Origin: Poritiphilus flavus
Lineage (GTDB): Bacteria; Bacteroidota; Bacteroidia; Flavobacteriales; Flavobacteriaceae
Reading direction: 5' to 3'
Assembly: GCF_009901585.1 (NCBI RefSeq)
Contig: NZ_WXYO01000004.1
Coordinates: forward strand, 248,001-312,000
DNA: 64,000 nt
Position numbers and translations under genes: made by a program. The notes beneath the pieces were generated by a model. It was not told the origin of the DNA. It made no database searches and was given only the letters and a program-made list of their open reading frames with translations. Positions 46,324 through 54,341 of this stretch are shown here, in pieces (the stretch's first letter is position 1; each line of letters opens with the position of its first letter).

Positions 46324-46555
46324 GATCTAACAGTCTAGCAATCTAACTGTCTAAACATCTAACCATCTAGCAATCCACAAGTCTAAAAACCCAACCGTCT
46401 AACCATCTAATCGTCCAACAATCTAACAGTCTAACCATCTAAAAATCTAACCGTCTAAAAATCTAACAGTCCAACAGTCTATCAATCCAAAAGTCTAACC
46501 GTCCAACCGTCTAGCCGTCTATCAATCCAAAAGTCTAACCATCCAACCATCTATT
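46324..46555. repeat. Uninterrupted array of 29 degenerate octamers (NRTCYANN)
   Basis: Counting from gatctaac at 46324, 29 consecutive 8-bp units fit without insertion or deletion. Position 2 is a purine in all 29. Position 3 is T in 28. Position 4 is C in all. Position 5 is T or C in all. Position 6 is A in all. Positions 1, 7 and 8 vary. Examples are aatctaac, cgtctaac, agtccaac. The last unit, catctatt (46548-46555), contains the stop codon of the leftward gene at 46551. It is not a CRISPR, since there are no long direct repeats with spacers. Function unknown. Confidence 0.9.
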
Positions 46556-47063
46556 TAATCCGCTGTAGCAATACACTTGCGGTAAGAGCCTGTTTTTTGG
46601 TTCGATAGTTTCGTTTTTTTTCAAAATCCAGGTGGATGATCTGCCCGAAGTTTCCTTTTTGTTCCAGGCTGTAAAGGGAGAGGAGCATGCCGTTGTAAGA
46701 TCCTTTTAGATCGAATGAATAGGTAAGAAGTTCGTTGGTTTCGTTAATGAAAGAATGCGGAGGATTGAAATCCATAACCTGAACGTTCTGCATCGCGCTT
46801 TCCTGTTGTAGTTTTCGGAGAAGATTGTTTTGCACGGAAGTATTACCCAGATCCATTCCGCCAAGAATGGAGTCATAATAAGCGGATTTTTGTTGTAGCA
46901 GTGATAGCTGTCGGGGTGTATCTTCCAGTGAGGAAACCCCGGTTGATAGTTGATCATACTTATCTTTCAATACCAGGGTATTCTTTATGGCAAACTGGTA
47001 GCATAAAAGCAGTACAAGGACGAGACCGCCGAAGAGTAGCTTAATTTTCATCCTATTTTTCAT
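46551..47063 (-). CDS. GspM/PilO-like inner-membrane assembly protein
   Basis: Small bitopic protein of 170 residues: a short cytoplasmic N-terminus, one membrane helix (about 8-25), a coiled-coil stretch (about 30-65) and a periplasmic alpha/beta domain of about 100 residues. This is the layout of PilO and GspM, which pair with PilN/GspL below the secretin. Sequence similarity is too low for a firm name. The operon position, last and after the GspL-like gene, decides the call. It overlaps that gene by 11 bp. A second Met four codons in is an alternative start. Its stop codon lies inside the octamer repeat array. Confidence 0.7.
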   Translation of the reverse strand: MKNRMKIKLLFGGLVLVLLLCYQFAIKNTLVLKDKYDQLSTGVSSLEDTPRQLSLLQQKSAYYDSILGGMDLGNTSVQNNLLRKLQQESAMQNVQVMDFNPPHSFINETNELLTYSFDLKGSYNGMLLSLYSLEQKGNFGQIIHLDFEKKRNYRTKKQALTASVLLQRIK

Positions 47064-48252
47064 GAAATGTAATTTTTAGTGAAAAGCGGGAGGTGGTTTT
47101 CGATACATAATCGTAATCCATGGTTTGTACTGAGGCTATCCAGTCCAGGGCTTCCAGAGACACAATCCAATTAGAAAAATGGTCGGCGTCCTTAGAAATT
47201 CCTTTGACGAGAAGTACCCGCTCATCTACCTGAATCGGGCTCGACTCCTTGACGGCCTTTTCCAGAGGTTGGTAGATCAATTGATCCAGAAGAACAGAAG
47301 CAGGCAGGGTTTGAGCGATTTGATCCAGGTAAAACGTGGCCCGGGAATTTGAAGAAGACTGCAGCAGCGCCAGGCGCTCTTCCTTTTTGCTGACATCTGT
47401 TTCTAATTCCTTAAGCCTGCTGATCTTTGAGTTGTTTACCTCCATAGTTTCTGTAAGGCTGGATACTTGGCTGTGATAGTGATCAAAGAAAAGAAAATTC
47501 ACTAGTAAAAGGGTAAGTACAAATATCAGGGAAGCCCTGAATGAGAACCGGAATATCCTTTGGTCTCCAAACTCTGTTCTTAAAACCTTGTTTTGAGCTA
47601 AAAAGTTACTGCTGGCTGCTGTAGAACCTATCTGACCGAGGATCCCACCAAAAGCTAACATCTCCTTATGACTAAGCGCTAATCCATTGATCTCCTGTTC
47701 CGAAATTGCAGTACTAAATGCTTGTATGGAAATAATCCTATGGTTCAATATTTCCAGCTGGTAATTGGAAACTGCTATATCGGAAGAGGAATAGGACAGA
47801 AGTGCTGCCATACTACCGAGCCCAAAGTGTATAAAGTATGGAATGAGTCCTTCTTGTTTAAAGGACGCCATCAATTCATCCACATAGGTCCTCTTCACTA
47901 TGGAGACTAGCGGATCACTTTCTTTTTGTATAAGCTCATAATAAAAATTTTCAAGCTTTAGGTTGGGGAAAGCCCCATTTACTATGGCTTCCGGATTTGA
48001 ATTGGTCGATGGCCCAACCAGCTTCGTCAGCACCTGTGAAGTATTAATTATGATTACAAGGGGAGCCGTCTTGGGAACCACTTCGGCCAGGCTTTCCAGG
48101 GAATTAAACGATCCTCGATTAGCGATGTGCAATTCGTCTGCAGCTTGCTTTATCACCAGCAATTCATATGAGATGCCAGACGAATTTTCGGTGATCTCAA
48201 CACCAGAAAATACCTTGCCTTGTTTGATATGTTTTAGCAAGCCAGTCAGCAT
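47053..48252 (-). CDS. GspL or fused PilM-PilN-like protein
   Basis: Protein of 399 residues with a cytoplasmic region (about 1-235), one transmembrane helix (ASLIFVLTLLLVNFLFF, about 240-258), a coiled-coil (about 262-305) and a periplasmic domain. This matches GspL or a PilM-PilN fusion, which link the assembly ATPase to the periplasmic scaffold. ASKHA-like actin fold is not provable by eye. ATG at 48252 is chosen because it overlaps the secretin stop by one base (TAATG), the same coupling seen at two other junctions of the operon. The longer frame to 48330 would run 79 bp into the secretin gene. Confidence 0.75.
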   Translation of the reverse strand: MLTGLLKHIKQGKVFSGVEITENSSGISYELLVIKQAADELHIANRGSFNSLESLAEVVPKTAPLVIIINTSQVLTKLVGPSTNSNPEAIVNGAFPNLKLENFYYELIQKESDPLVSIVKRTYVDELMASFKQEGLIPYFIHFGLGSMAALLSYSSSDIAVSNYQLEILNHRIISIQAFSTAISEQEINGLALSHKEMLAFGGILGQIGSTAASSNFLAQNKVLRTEFGDQRIFRFSFRASLIFVLTLLLVNFLFFDHYHSQVSSLTETMEVNNSKISRLKELETDVSKKEERLALLQSSSNSRATFYLDQIAQTLPASVLLDQLIYQPLEKAVKESSPIQVDERVLLVKGISKDADHFSNWIVSLEALDWIASVQTMDYDYVSKTTSRFSLKITFHEK

Positions 48253-50456
48253 TAATAGATCACTGTTGGTTTTATCAATATGGTCAGCTTCTGCTTGGTA
48301 TCTTCCCTTCTGCGCTTGCTGAATAACCATTTAATTACCGGGACCCGGGCCAAAAGAGGTACTCCATTACCACTGTCGTTCTTGAGCTTCTCTTCCAGGC
48401 CTCCCAGGATGGCAAGGTCCTGGTTTTGCATACGTATGATGGAACTAAATTCCCTGGACGTAAGCCCCGGTGGCGCGTCTTCTTCGATTCGCTCCCCGCT
48501 GAAATCGGATTGGATCACATTGATGTCCAAAGTTACCTGACCATTTCCTGATACCAGCGGTTTAATGCTCACGGCCAATTCCGCGTCAATTGGAGCATAA
48601 TTCCGTACTTCAGAAGCCGTAGGGATCTGAGACCCAAAGAAATTCTGATTGGTGATCACGTAGTATGTGGTCTCCCCAATGGAGAGATTGGCCCGGTGCC
48701 CGTTAAGCGTGGATAATTTAGGTGTAGAGCGGATGCGGATATTGCCGTTCTCCTCCATCGCCTTTATGGTAGCAAAAAAATCCGGTACCACCCGTCCGAT
48801 ATTAAAAGATCCGAAACCGTCAAAACCCCCGATGATCTTGTTCACGGTATTCGCGCCAAGTGTGAGGTCTGTTTCCGGGAAAAGTTTTCCCTGAGTACTT
48901 ACAGGCTGGTCTCCAATACCCCAACTAATTCCCGTTTCCACCGTAGCAGATCTTTTTACTTCCAGTATCATGACCTCGATCAGGACCACAGGTACGGGTT
49001 TATCTATTTCACGGATAAACTTTTTAAAACGATTAATGTTAGAAGAAGGTCCACTTACCAGGAAGCTGTTGAGCTCAAAATCCACTTTGATGTCCAGATC
49101 CGCCTTGATCTCATCCGGGAGAATGTTTACCAGGGCTTCTGCTCCGTCCGCATAGTTGGAAAAGCCCGAACTCCTGGTATTCACAGACCTCCGGTTTATA
49201 TTGGTGTTTTGATTCTGAAAATTGTTTTGTCCATTGCTGCCAAAAAAATTTACATTGGCACTGCTCGTTCTTCCTGCTGAACGATATCCTCCGGAAAAGG
49301 AGGAGGGGTCGCTGAGTAGCTCCACTGAGCGATACATCAGTTGTACGATCTCTACCTCACGTAGGCTTAGCTGGTCTGCAGTACCGAAAAAGTAGATGTT
49401 GTTTTCTTTCTTAAAAGTAAAATGTACCGGGAGAGAAGCGGCAGCCTGAACATTCCCTCTGGCAGGCCTTGAAGCTTGTGCATCCGGGACCTGACTAAAA
49501 GGAGAAGAATTCTGCTTGCTCTCAAAAATGTGCGTCAACAGATCGTCAAAGAGGATATTTGTAGCATTGAAGGTAACGTTTCCGGCCTCTTCCAAAGGTG
49601 TAGCGGTATATACATCCAACTTCAGGTCGAAGCTTAGTTCCTTTATTATGGAAGCGATCGGAGTGTTGATGAAATCAACATGAAGTATTTTGTTCACCGT
49701 ATCCAGCACCTGGTAATTCAGGGGACTTTTACCCAAGCTCCTCCGGACCCGGCTGTTGTTACTCACGGGATCGTCTAAACGATTAAAAAGATAAAAACCA
49801 TCCCTGGATTTGGAGAACGACAGTTGGTGCATGACCGCCAACTTCTCCATGGCCGCATCAAAAGGAACATTGTTTATATATAGATTCAGCGGCTGATTTT
49901 CCATGCCCTGTGAGAACAGTAGGTTCTTTCCGGATACGTCCATGATCTTCCGAAATACTTTTCCCAGGGCATCATTCTGCAGGTCTAAAGAAAGTGTCTG
50001 ATCAGTTGGGTTGAAACGAACGAGAACTTCCTTCTCAAATACCTTTTCCACCGGCGGGATATAGCGTTTTACAAAGAGGATATTCCCGGTAAAATCTATA
50101 TCGAGATCGTATTGTTTACAAAGGAAGACCAAAAGATCTGCCACTGTAACATCAGAGAAATTGTTGACAATGGTGATGTTTGAAATATCCGGAGATACAC
50201 TGAGATTCAGTCCGTGTACTTTAGAGACCGCTATCAGGAAATTTGGCAGGGTTACATTGGTAACGTTGATCTCCAGCTTTAGCTGTTCCTTTAACTCGGT
50301 ATTTTCCAGTGAAAGGACCTCCAATTTGTTTTGTATCTGCAGTATTCGGTCTGGCTGCTGGGCATGCAGCTTCAAGCATACCAACAGAAGCAGCAACAAA
50401 GCAAAACTTCGTAATATGGAAGGTCGATTTGGTTTGTATTTTGGGTAGGGGGTCAT
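48252..50456 (-). CDS. gspD: Secretin of type II secretion/type IV pilus class (GspD/PilQ-like)
   Basis: Outer-membrane secretin of 734 residues. The signal peptide ends at KLHAQ (about 33). Several STN/N-type periplasmic modules follow (about 55-330), with NITIVNNFSDVTVADLLVFL and LSLDLQNDALGKVFRKI. A Ser/Asn-rich linker (about 390-435) precedes a last N-domain (FLVSGPSSNINRFKKFIREID). The C-terminal secretin core includes VLIEVMILEVKRSATVETGI, RIRSTPKLSTLNGHRANLSI and LAILGGLEEKLKNDSGNGVP, all classic secretin signatures. It multimerises into the exit channel. It starts 21 bp after gspE and overlaps the GspL-like gene by one base. Confidence 0.92.
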   Translation of the reverse strand: MTPYPKYKPNRPSILRSFALLLLLLVCLKLHAQQPDRILQIQNKLEVLSLENTELKEQLKLEINVTNVTLPNFLIAVSKVHGLNLSVSPDISNITIVNNFSDVTVADLLVFLCKQYDLDIDFTGNILFVKRYIPPVEKVFEKEVLVRFNPTDQTLSLDLQNDALGKVFRKIMDVSGKNLLFSQGMENQPLNLYINNVPFDAAMEKLAVMHQLSFSKSRDGFYLFNRLDDPVSNNSRVRRSLGKSPLNYQVLDTVNKILHVDFINTPIASIIKELSFDLKLDVYTATPLEEAGNVTFNATNILFDDLLTHIFESKQNSSPFSQVPDAQASRPARGNVQAAASLPVHFTFKKENNIYFFGTADQLSLREVEIVQLMYRSVELLSDPSSFSGGYRSAGRTSSANVNFFGSNGQNNFQNQNTNINRRSVNTRSSGFSNYADGAEALVNILPDEIKADLDIKVDFELNSFLVSGPSSNINRFKKFIREIDKPVPVVLIEVMILEVKRSATVETGISWGIGDQPVSTQGKLFPETDLTLGANTVNKIIGGFDGFGSFNIGRVVPDFFATIKAMEENGNIRIRSTPKLSTLNGHRANLSIGETTYYVITNQNFFGSQIPTASEVRNYAPIDAELAVSIKPLVSGNGQVTLDINVIQSDFSGERIEEDAPPGLTSREFSSIIRMQNQDLAILGGLEEKLKNDSGNGVPLLARVPVIKWLFSKRRREDTKQKLTILIKPTVIY

Positions 50457-50477
50457 TGATCTTAAACTTGGGTTGGT

Positions 50478-51887
50478 TCATTCGGTAAGCAAGGGATACA
50501 CCTCTTCAATAGAGGTAATCCCACTTCTTACCAGCGCTATGGCATTTTCCTGCAGTGTGGTGATATCGTGATCTTCTAAATAGTCTTCAATTTCCAGGGC
50601 GTTGGATTTTATAGGCCCCATCAGCGGTTTACCTACGGGCAGGATCTCATAAATGGCTTTCCTTCCCTTATAGCCGGTATGGTGACAGGAATTGCAGCCC
50701 TGTGCTTCATAATGGTGATTCATACCCTCAGGGATCTGGAAACCTTCAGGAAATAATTCCGGTCTGATCTCTGATCGTTGTTTACAGTCTTCGCAAAGCA
50801 CACGGACCAGCCTTTGGGCCACGCTGAGGTTTAGTGTATTTGCAATAAGAAAAGATGGGACTCCCATATCGATAAGCCTGGAAACCGTTGCCCAGGCAGA
50901 GTTGGTGTGAATGGTAGACAATACCAGGTGCCCGGTAAGCGCGGCCTTGATGGCCATATTGGCGGTCTTGGCATCGCGGATCTCTCCGACCATAATGATG
51001 TCGGGGTCCTGTCTTAGGAAGGTCCGCAAGGCACTGACAAAATCCAGTCCTATGTTTTCTTTGAGTTGTACCTGGTTTATACCGTCCAGGGTGTATTCAA
51101 TAGGGTCTTCTATGGTTAATATGTTCGTCTTCCCGGTGTTCAGATGTTTAAGGGTGGCGTAGAGCGTAGTGGTCTTTCCGGAACCGGTAGGGCCGGAGAT
51201 CAGTATGATGCCATGAGGTTTTTTAACCCCCTCCAAATAGCGTTGAAGTTCTTTTTCCGTAAACCCGAGTTGATCCAGGTCCAGGGCTCCGGTGTCTTTG
51301 CTCAGAAGGCGTAGTACTAATTTTTCCCCGTACAGAGTGGGGAGGGATGATACCCTAATATCAAATTCGCCCTGTGCCATCTGTACAGTGATCCGGCCGT
51401 CCTGTGGCAATCTTTTTTCTGCAATATCCAGATCGGCTTTGATCTTTATCTTATTAATTATGGTGGGGTATTCTTCCAGTGGGATGCTGAACTGTTCCAG
51501 TAATTTCCCATCAAGGCGGAAACGAACCCGACAACGTTTTTCATAGGGTTCAAAATGGATGTCACTGCTGCCGATGTGTTTGGCGTTCAACAGAATTTTT
51601 TCCAGGAAATCCGGCGTGTATTCCAGGCTGGCACTTTCGTTGGCCTGCCCGATGCGATAATTGACCGCCAGGTAACGCTGAAGCTCTTCTTTTTCACAGG
51701 GCTCCAGTTGCACTGCAGTATCCAGTACGATCCGTAATTCCGATAACAAATTCTCCAATGCTTCCTGATCCGTTTTAAAGCACAGACCTTCTTCCTGCTC
51801 GGCTATAGGGACGATGCGGTAATGAAACGCCTGTTCCGCTGTGATGCGTTGTTTCAAATGAGCGGGTATGTGATAGGAGTCGGACAT
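50478..51887 (-). CDS. gspE: GspE/PilB-type assembly ATPase
   Basis: Hexameric cytoplasmic ATPase that drives pseudopilus extension. The start is ATG at 51887 (MSDSYHIPAHLKQRITAEQAF), giving 469 residues. It overlaps the peptidase stop by one base. The longer frame to 52040 lies inside the peptidase gene and is unlikely. An N-terminal GspE/PilB domain leads to the core: SSDIHFEPYEKRCRVRFRLD, Walker A GPTGSGKTTTLYA, Asp box TIEDPIEY, Walker B DPDIIMVGEIRDAKTA and the His box GHLVLSTIHTNSA. A zinc-binding pair, CEDC and CNSC, is intact. Type II and type IVa pilus ATPases look alike, so the context decides. Confidence 0.95.
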   Translation of the reverse strand: MSDSYHIPAHLKQRITAEQAFHYRIVPIAEQEEGLCFKTDQEALENLLSELRIVLDTAVQLEPCEKEELQRYLAVNYRIGQANESASLEYTPDFLEKILLNAKHIGSSDIHFEPYEKRCRVRFRLDGKLLEQFSIPLEEYPTIINKIKIKADLDIAEKRLPQDGRITVQMAQGEFDIRVSSLPTLYGEKLVLRLLSKDTGALDLDQLGFTEKELQRYLEGVKKPHGIILISGPTGSGKTTTLYATLKHLNTGKTNILTIEDPIEYTLDGINQVQLKENIGLDFVSALRTFLRQDPDIIMVGEIRDAKTANMAIKAALTGHLVLSTIHTNSAWATVSRLIDMGVPSFLIANTLNLSVAQRLVRVLCEDCKQRSEIRPELFPEGFQIPEGMNHHYEAQGCNSCHHTGYKGRKAIYEILPVGKPLMGPIKSNALEIEDYLEDHDITTLQENAIALVRSGITSIEEVYPLLTE

Positions 51888-52369
51888 TAAAGGGTGTAAA
51901 GGGATGGTAGTCCCGGAATGAGACTGGTTAACATCAGGCCGGTAAGGAACAATCCCATGAGTCCGGCCAGGGGTATGGTCTTGTTTGTGAGACGCTTCCT
52001 TGCCAGTGAAAAAAAGAACAGGGAAAACAGCAGGCTGCAAACGAATAAGGTGACAAAGGTAAAGGTGGGGAAGCCCAGTGCGAAGGCATAGAAGAACAGT
52101 ACATCTCCCAGACCAATACTGTGATTCAAAAAGGCCTTACCCCTAATGAAGTGCGTGTATATATAGAGGATCAGGATCATAAAACTCACTAATATCAGAT
52201 TGGTAAAAATATTCCAGAGAAAATCCTGCAGAAAGGTGCTTTTAAGGTACAAGGTTGCCAGCAGTGCCGCCGTAAGCGGGAATAGAATCCACAATACCGC
52301 TCTTTCCCGGAAATCCTGTACGGCAATACTGCCGCAAAGCAGTGCGATGCTCAATTTTAGGAAGATCAT
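51887..52369 (-). CDS. Short prepilin peptidase (A24 family), catalytic part only
   Basis: Integral membrane aspartic peptidase of 160 residues with about five hydrophobic segments. The two catalytic aspartates of the family are visible: D19 in AVQDFRERAV and D89 in the GxGD motif SIGLGDVLFFYAFALG. The N-terminal methyltransferase domain and zinc cysteines of classical PilD/GspO are absent, so it would cleave but perhaps not methylate the pseudopilin. Its start overlaps the pseudopilin stop by one base. Short peptidases of this kind are also known as TadV/CpaA types, but the neighbours here are Gsp-like. Confidence 0.85.
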   Translation of the reverse strand: MIFLKLSIALLCGSIAVQDFRERAVLWILFPLTAALLATLYLKSTFLQDFLWNIFTNLILVSFMILILYIYTHFIRGKAFLNHSIGLGDVLFFYAFALGFPTFTFVTLFVCSLLFSLFFFSLARKRLTNKTIPLAGLMGLFLTGLMLTSLIPGLPSLYTL

Positions 52370-52776
52370 CAGTCCTTTACGATTTGTCTGGGATTCCCAT
52401 TCTCATCGATCTCCCATACATTGAGTATGCCGTCTCCGTCAAAATCTGTCACGGCTTCTGCCCGTGCCTTGAAGGAAACGTTGTCGGCACTAAGGATCTC
52501 GTAGCGATAGTTTGCCGTTCCATTTTCCTTTACCGTACGCGGCGGTTCAAAATCGAGTTCCGCCAGCTCAGGACTGTAGCGGCTATACATATAGCTGTAA
52601 GAGGTCTGGGCATTGTAGATAGCCTTCAGTTGGGTCTGGGCTTCTATGCTCTTTGCCTTGGAAATAAGGGGCATCAGATTAGGCAAAGCCAGTAAAAGCA
52701 GTATTCCGATGATGGCGAGTGCAATGAGGGTTTCCTGAAGATTTAGGGCGGGGATTCTTTTCTGAAATGCTAGCAT
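52369..52776 (-). CDS. GspG-like major pseudopilin
   Basis: Pseudopilin of 135 residues. A short basic leader (MLAFQKRIPA) precedes LNLQETLIALAIIGILLLLA, the class III signal with Glu5 after the predicted Ala-Leu cleavage. The usual Gly at -1 is replaced by Ala. A helical spine is followed by a small C-terminal domain ending in DFDGDGILNVWEIDENG, an EF-hand-like calcium loop. Major pseudopilins (GspG) need calcium near the C-terminus. This is the first gene of the leftward operon and the only pilin-like protein encoded there. Confidence 0.88.
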   Translation of the reverse strand: MLAFQKRIPALNLQETLIALAIIGILLLLALPNLMPLISKAKSIEAQTQLKAIYNAQTSYSYMYSRYSPELAELDFEPPRTVKENGTANYRYEILSADNVSFKARAEAVTDFDGDGILNVWEIDENGNPRQIVKD

Positions 52777-53347
52777 GTTCTCAGTATTAAGTTAGGTAAA
52801 TTCGGGTTCTAGTATAACTAAAAAATGTGGGTATTATTATATGGAATCGGGAGAATCTTTGTATAGAAATCTATGAAATGTAGTTCATCGAAAAACAGAA
52901 TAAAACTTTGAAAAAGTCAATAAAATATTACTATTTAGCAATTCAATTCCCAAATTCAAGTAAGAAAAAATTTATAAAAATGTAATCTTTTATCTAACTT
53001 TAACCCTAATCTTAACCTGTTATTTATGCAAACTTTCTCAACACTCACCATTTCTTCTTTAATAACGAAAATCCAAAATTCATTCACAGTAGCGAAGCCT
53101 TCATGAGCTGGAATGAATTTCAAAGAATAACCTTATAAAAAGGATAAGACTTAGTCAACCGTCATCCTTTTAATCTAACTATATCAACGACATACCCATT
53201 CCAGGTGTATGCACTGATATTGAAAAGAATTATGTCTAAAATAGAATTTAAACCTACTATCAAGATACCATGATTTCAATTCAATCACCCAGTTTAAAAA
53301 CTTTACTCCTTAACCCAAAACTTAATATCAATCTTAAATCCAGAACT
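52777..53347. other. Divergent intergenic region between T2SS-like and RHS modules
   Basis: This AT-rich gap of 571 bp should hold promoters for both directions. Plus-strand tagttcatcga (52881-52891) matches the core agttcatcga of the motif found upstream of the two lipoprotein genes. AATCTTTG near 52855 is one base off a -7 box but very far from the rightward start. A 26-codon frame at 53026-53106 has no supporting evidence. No clear gene was seen. Confidence 0.5.
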
Positions 53348-54304
53348 ATGATAAATTTCAGAACGCTATGGACCGTCTTAGCCTTGGTTTCAATTACTTC
53401 AACAGCCTTCGCACAGCAATCTCCCATATATTTAAACTGTGGTAGTACCAGCAGTGCTACCCATAATAGTATCACTTATGCCGCGGACCAATACTACAGC
53501 GGTGAACTCGACTTCGTCAGTACCCATGTAACCAATCCCGAACCGTTCAAAAGTATCCGGTATACCAAGACCCCTACAACAGGTTCCCATGTTATGGACT
53601 ACAAGATACCCGTGGCTAACGGGGATTACGACGTTACACTTCATTTTTTGGAGATCTACTTTGGCGTAAGTGGAAGCGGAGGTGTAGGAAGTCGCGTGTT
53701 CGATGTCAGCATTGAAGGTCAGTTACTTGAAGACGACCTGGATATCTACAACCAGGTAGGTGGTAACGTGGTTTACAGCCCTACACACACCGTAACGGTT
53801 AGCGATGGAGAATTGACCATTGATTTTGTTGCTAGTGTGGGTGACCCAATAATTTCAGCTATCGAAGTAGTGGAAAATACTTCAGGTGGGGGAGGAAGCA
53901 CCGGCGGCTTTTGGACACAGGATTCCAGCAACAACTTATCCTATACCACAGGTAATGTGAGTATCGGAATAGCTAATCCCGGAACCTACAAATTGGCGGT
54001 TGATGGACATGTCCGTGCCCGCGAGGTCCGGGTAGACAATGATGTTTGGCCGGACTATGTTTTTGAGGAAGACTATGAATTACCAAGCCTTGAGGAAGTG
54101 GCAAAACATATCCAACAGAAAGGTCACCTTATAAATATTCCTTCTGCATCAGAGATAGAGACCAACGGTCTTGAGTTAGGTGAGATGAACAAATTGCTTC
54201 TGGAAAAAGTTGAGGAATTGACGCTTTATCTATTGGAGCAGCACAAAACACAGCAGCTTTTGGAAGAACGCATAAAATTCCTGGAAAATCAGGCGAAGCG
54301 ATAA
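53348..54304 (+). CDS. Malectin-domain protein with tail-fibre-like coiled-coil C-terminus
   Basis: Exported protein of 318 residues if started at ATG 53348, where a clean signal peptide begins (MINFRTLWTV ... AFAQQ). The frame upstream to 53270 adds 26 polar residues and is unlikely. A malectin domain (about 25-180) begins IYLNCGSTSSATHNSITYAA and contains VTLHFLEIYFGV. A Gly/Ser linker is followed by NVSIGIANPGTYKLAVDGHV, a fragment typical of phage-tail-fibre-like Bacteroidota proteins, then DYELPSLEEVAKHIQQKGHL and a C-terminal coiled-coil (about 270-318). Such proteins commonly precede RHS genes. It may trimerise and display the malectin head. It is first of a three- or four-gene set, 37 bp before the next gene. 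Confidence 0.82.
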   Translation: MINFRTLWTVLALVSITSTAFAQQSPIYLNCGSTSSATHNSITYAADQYYSGELDFVSTHVTNPEPFKSIRYTKTPTTGSHVMDYKIPVANGDYDVTLHFLEIYFGVSGSGGVGSRVFDVSIEGQLLEDDLDIYNQVGGNVVYSPTHTVTVSDGELTIDFVASVGDPIISAIEVVENTSGGGGSTGGFWTQDSSNNLSYTTGNVSIGIANPGTYKLAVDGHVRAREVRVDNDVWPDYVFEEDYELPSLEEVAKHIQQKGHLINIPSASEIETNGLELGEMNKLLLEKVEELTLYLLEQHKTQQLLEERIKFLENQAKR

Positions 54305-54341
54305 GCCCAATAATTCTTCACATCTAAATTTTCAAGAGACT

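Noticed and set aside
45739-46555. Possible CRISPR array in the repeat tract
   Set aside because: Units are 8 bp and degenerate. There are no 24-40-bp identical repeats separated by unique spacers and no cas genes nearby.
53026-53106. Short frame of 26 codons in the T2SS/RHS intergenic region
   Set aside because: It shows no ribosome-binding context or conserved motif. Such frames are expected by chance in 571 bp.
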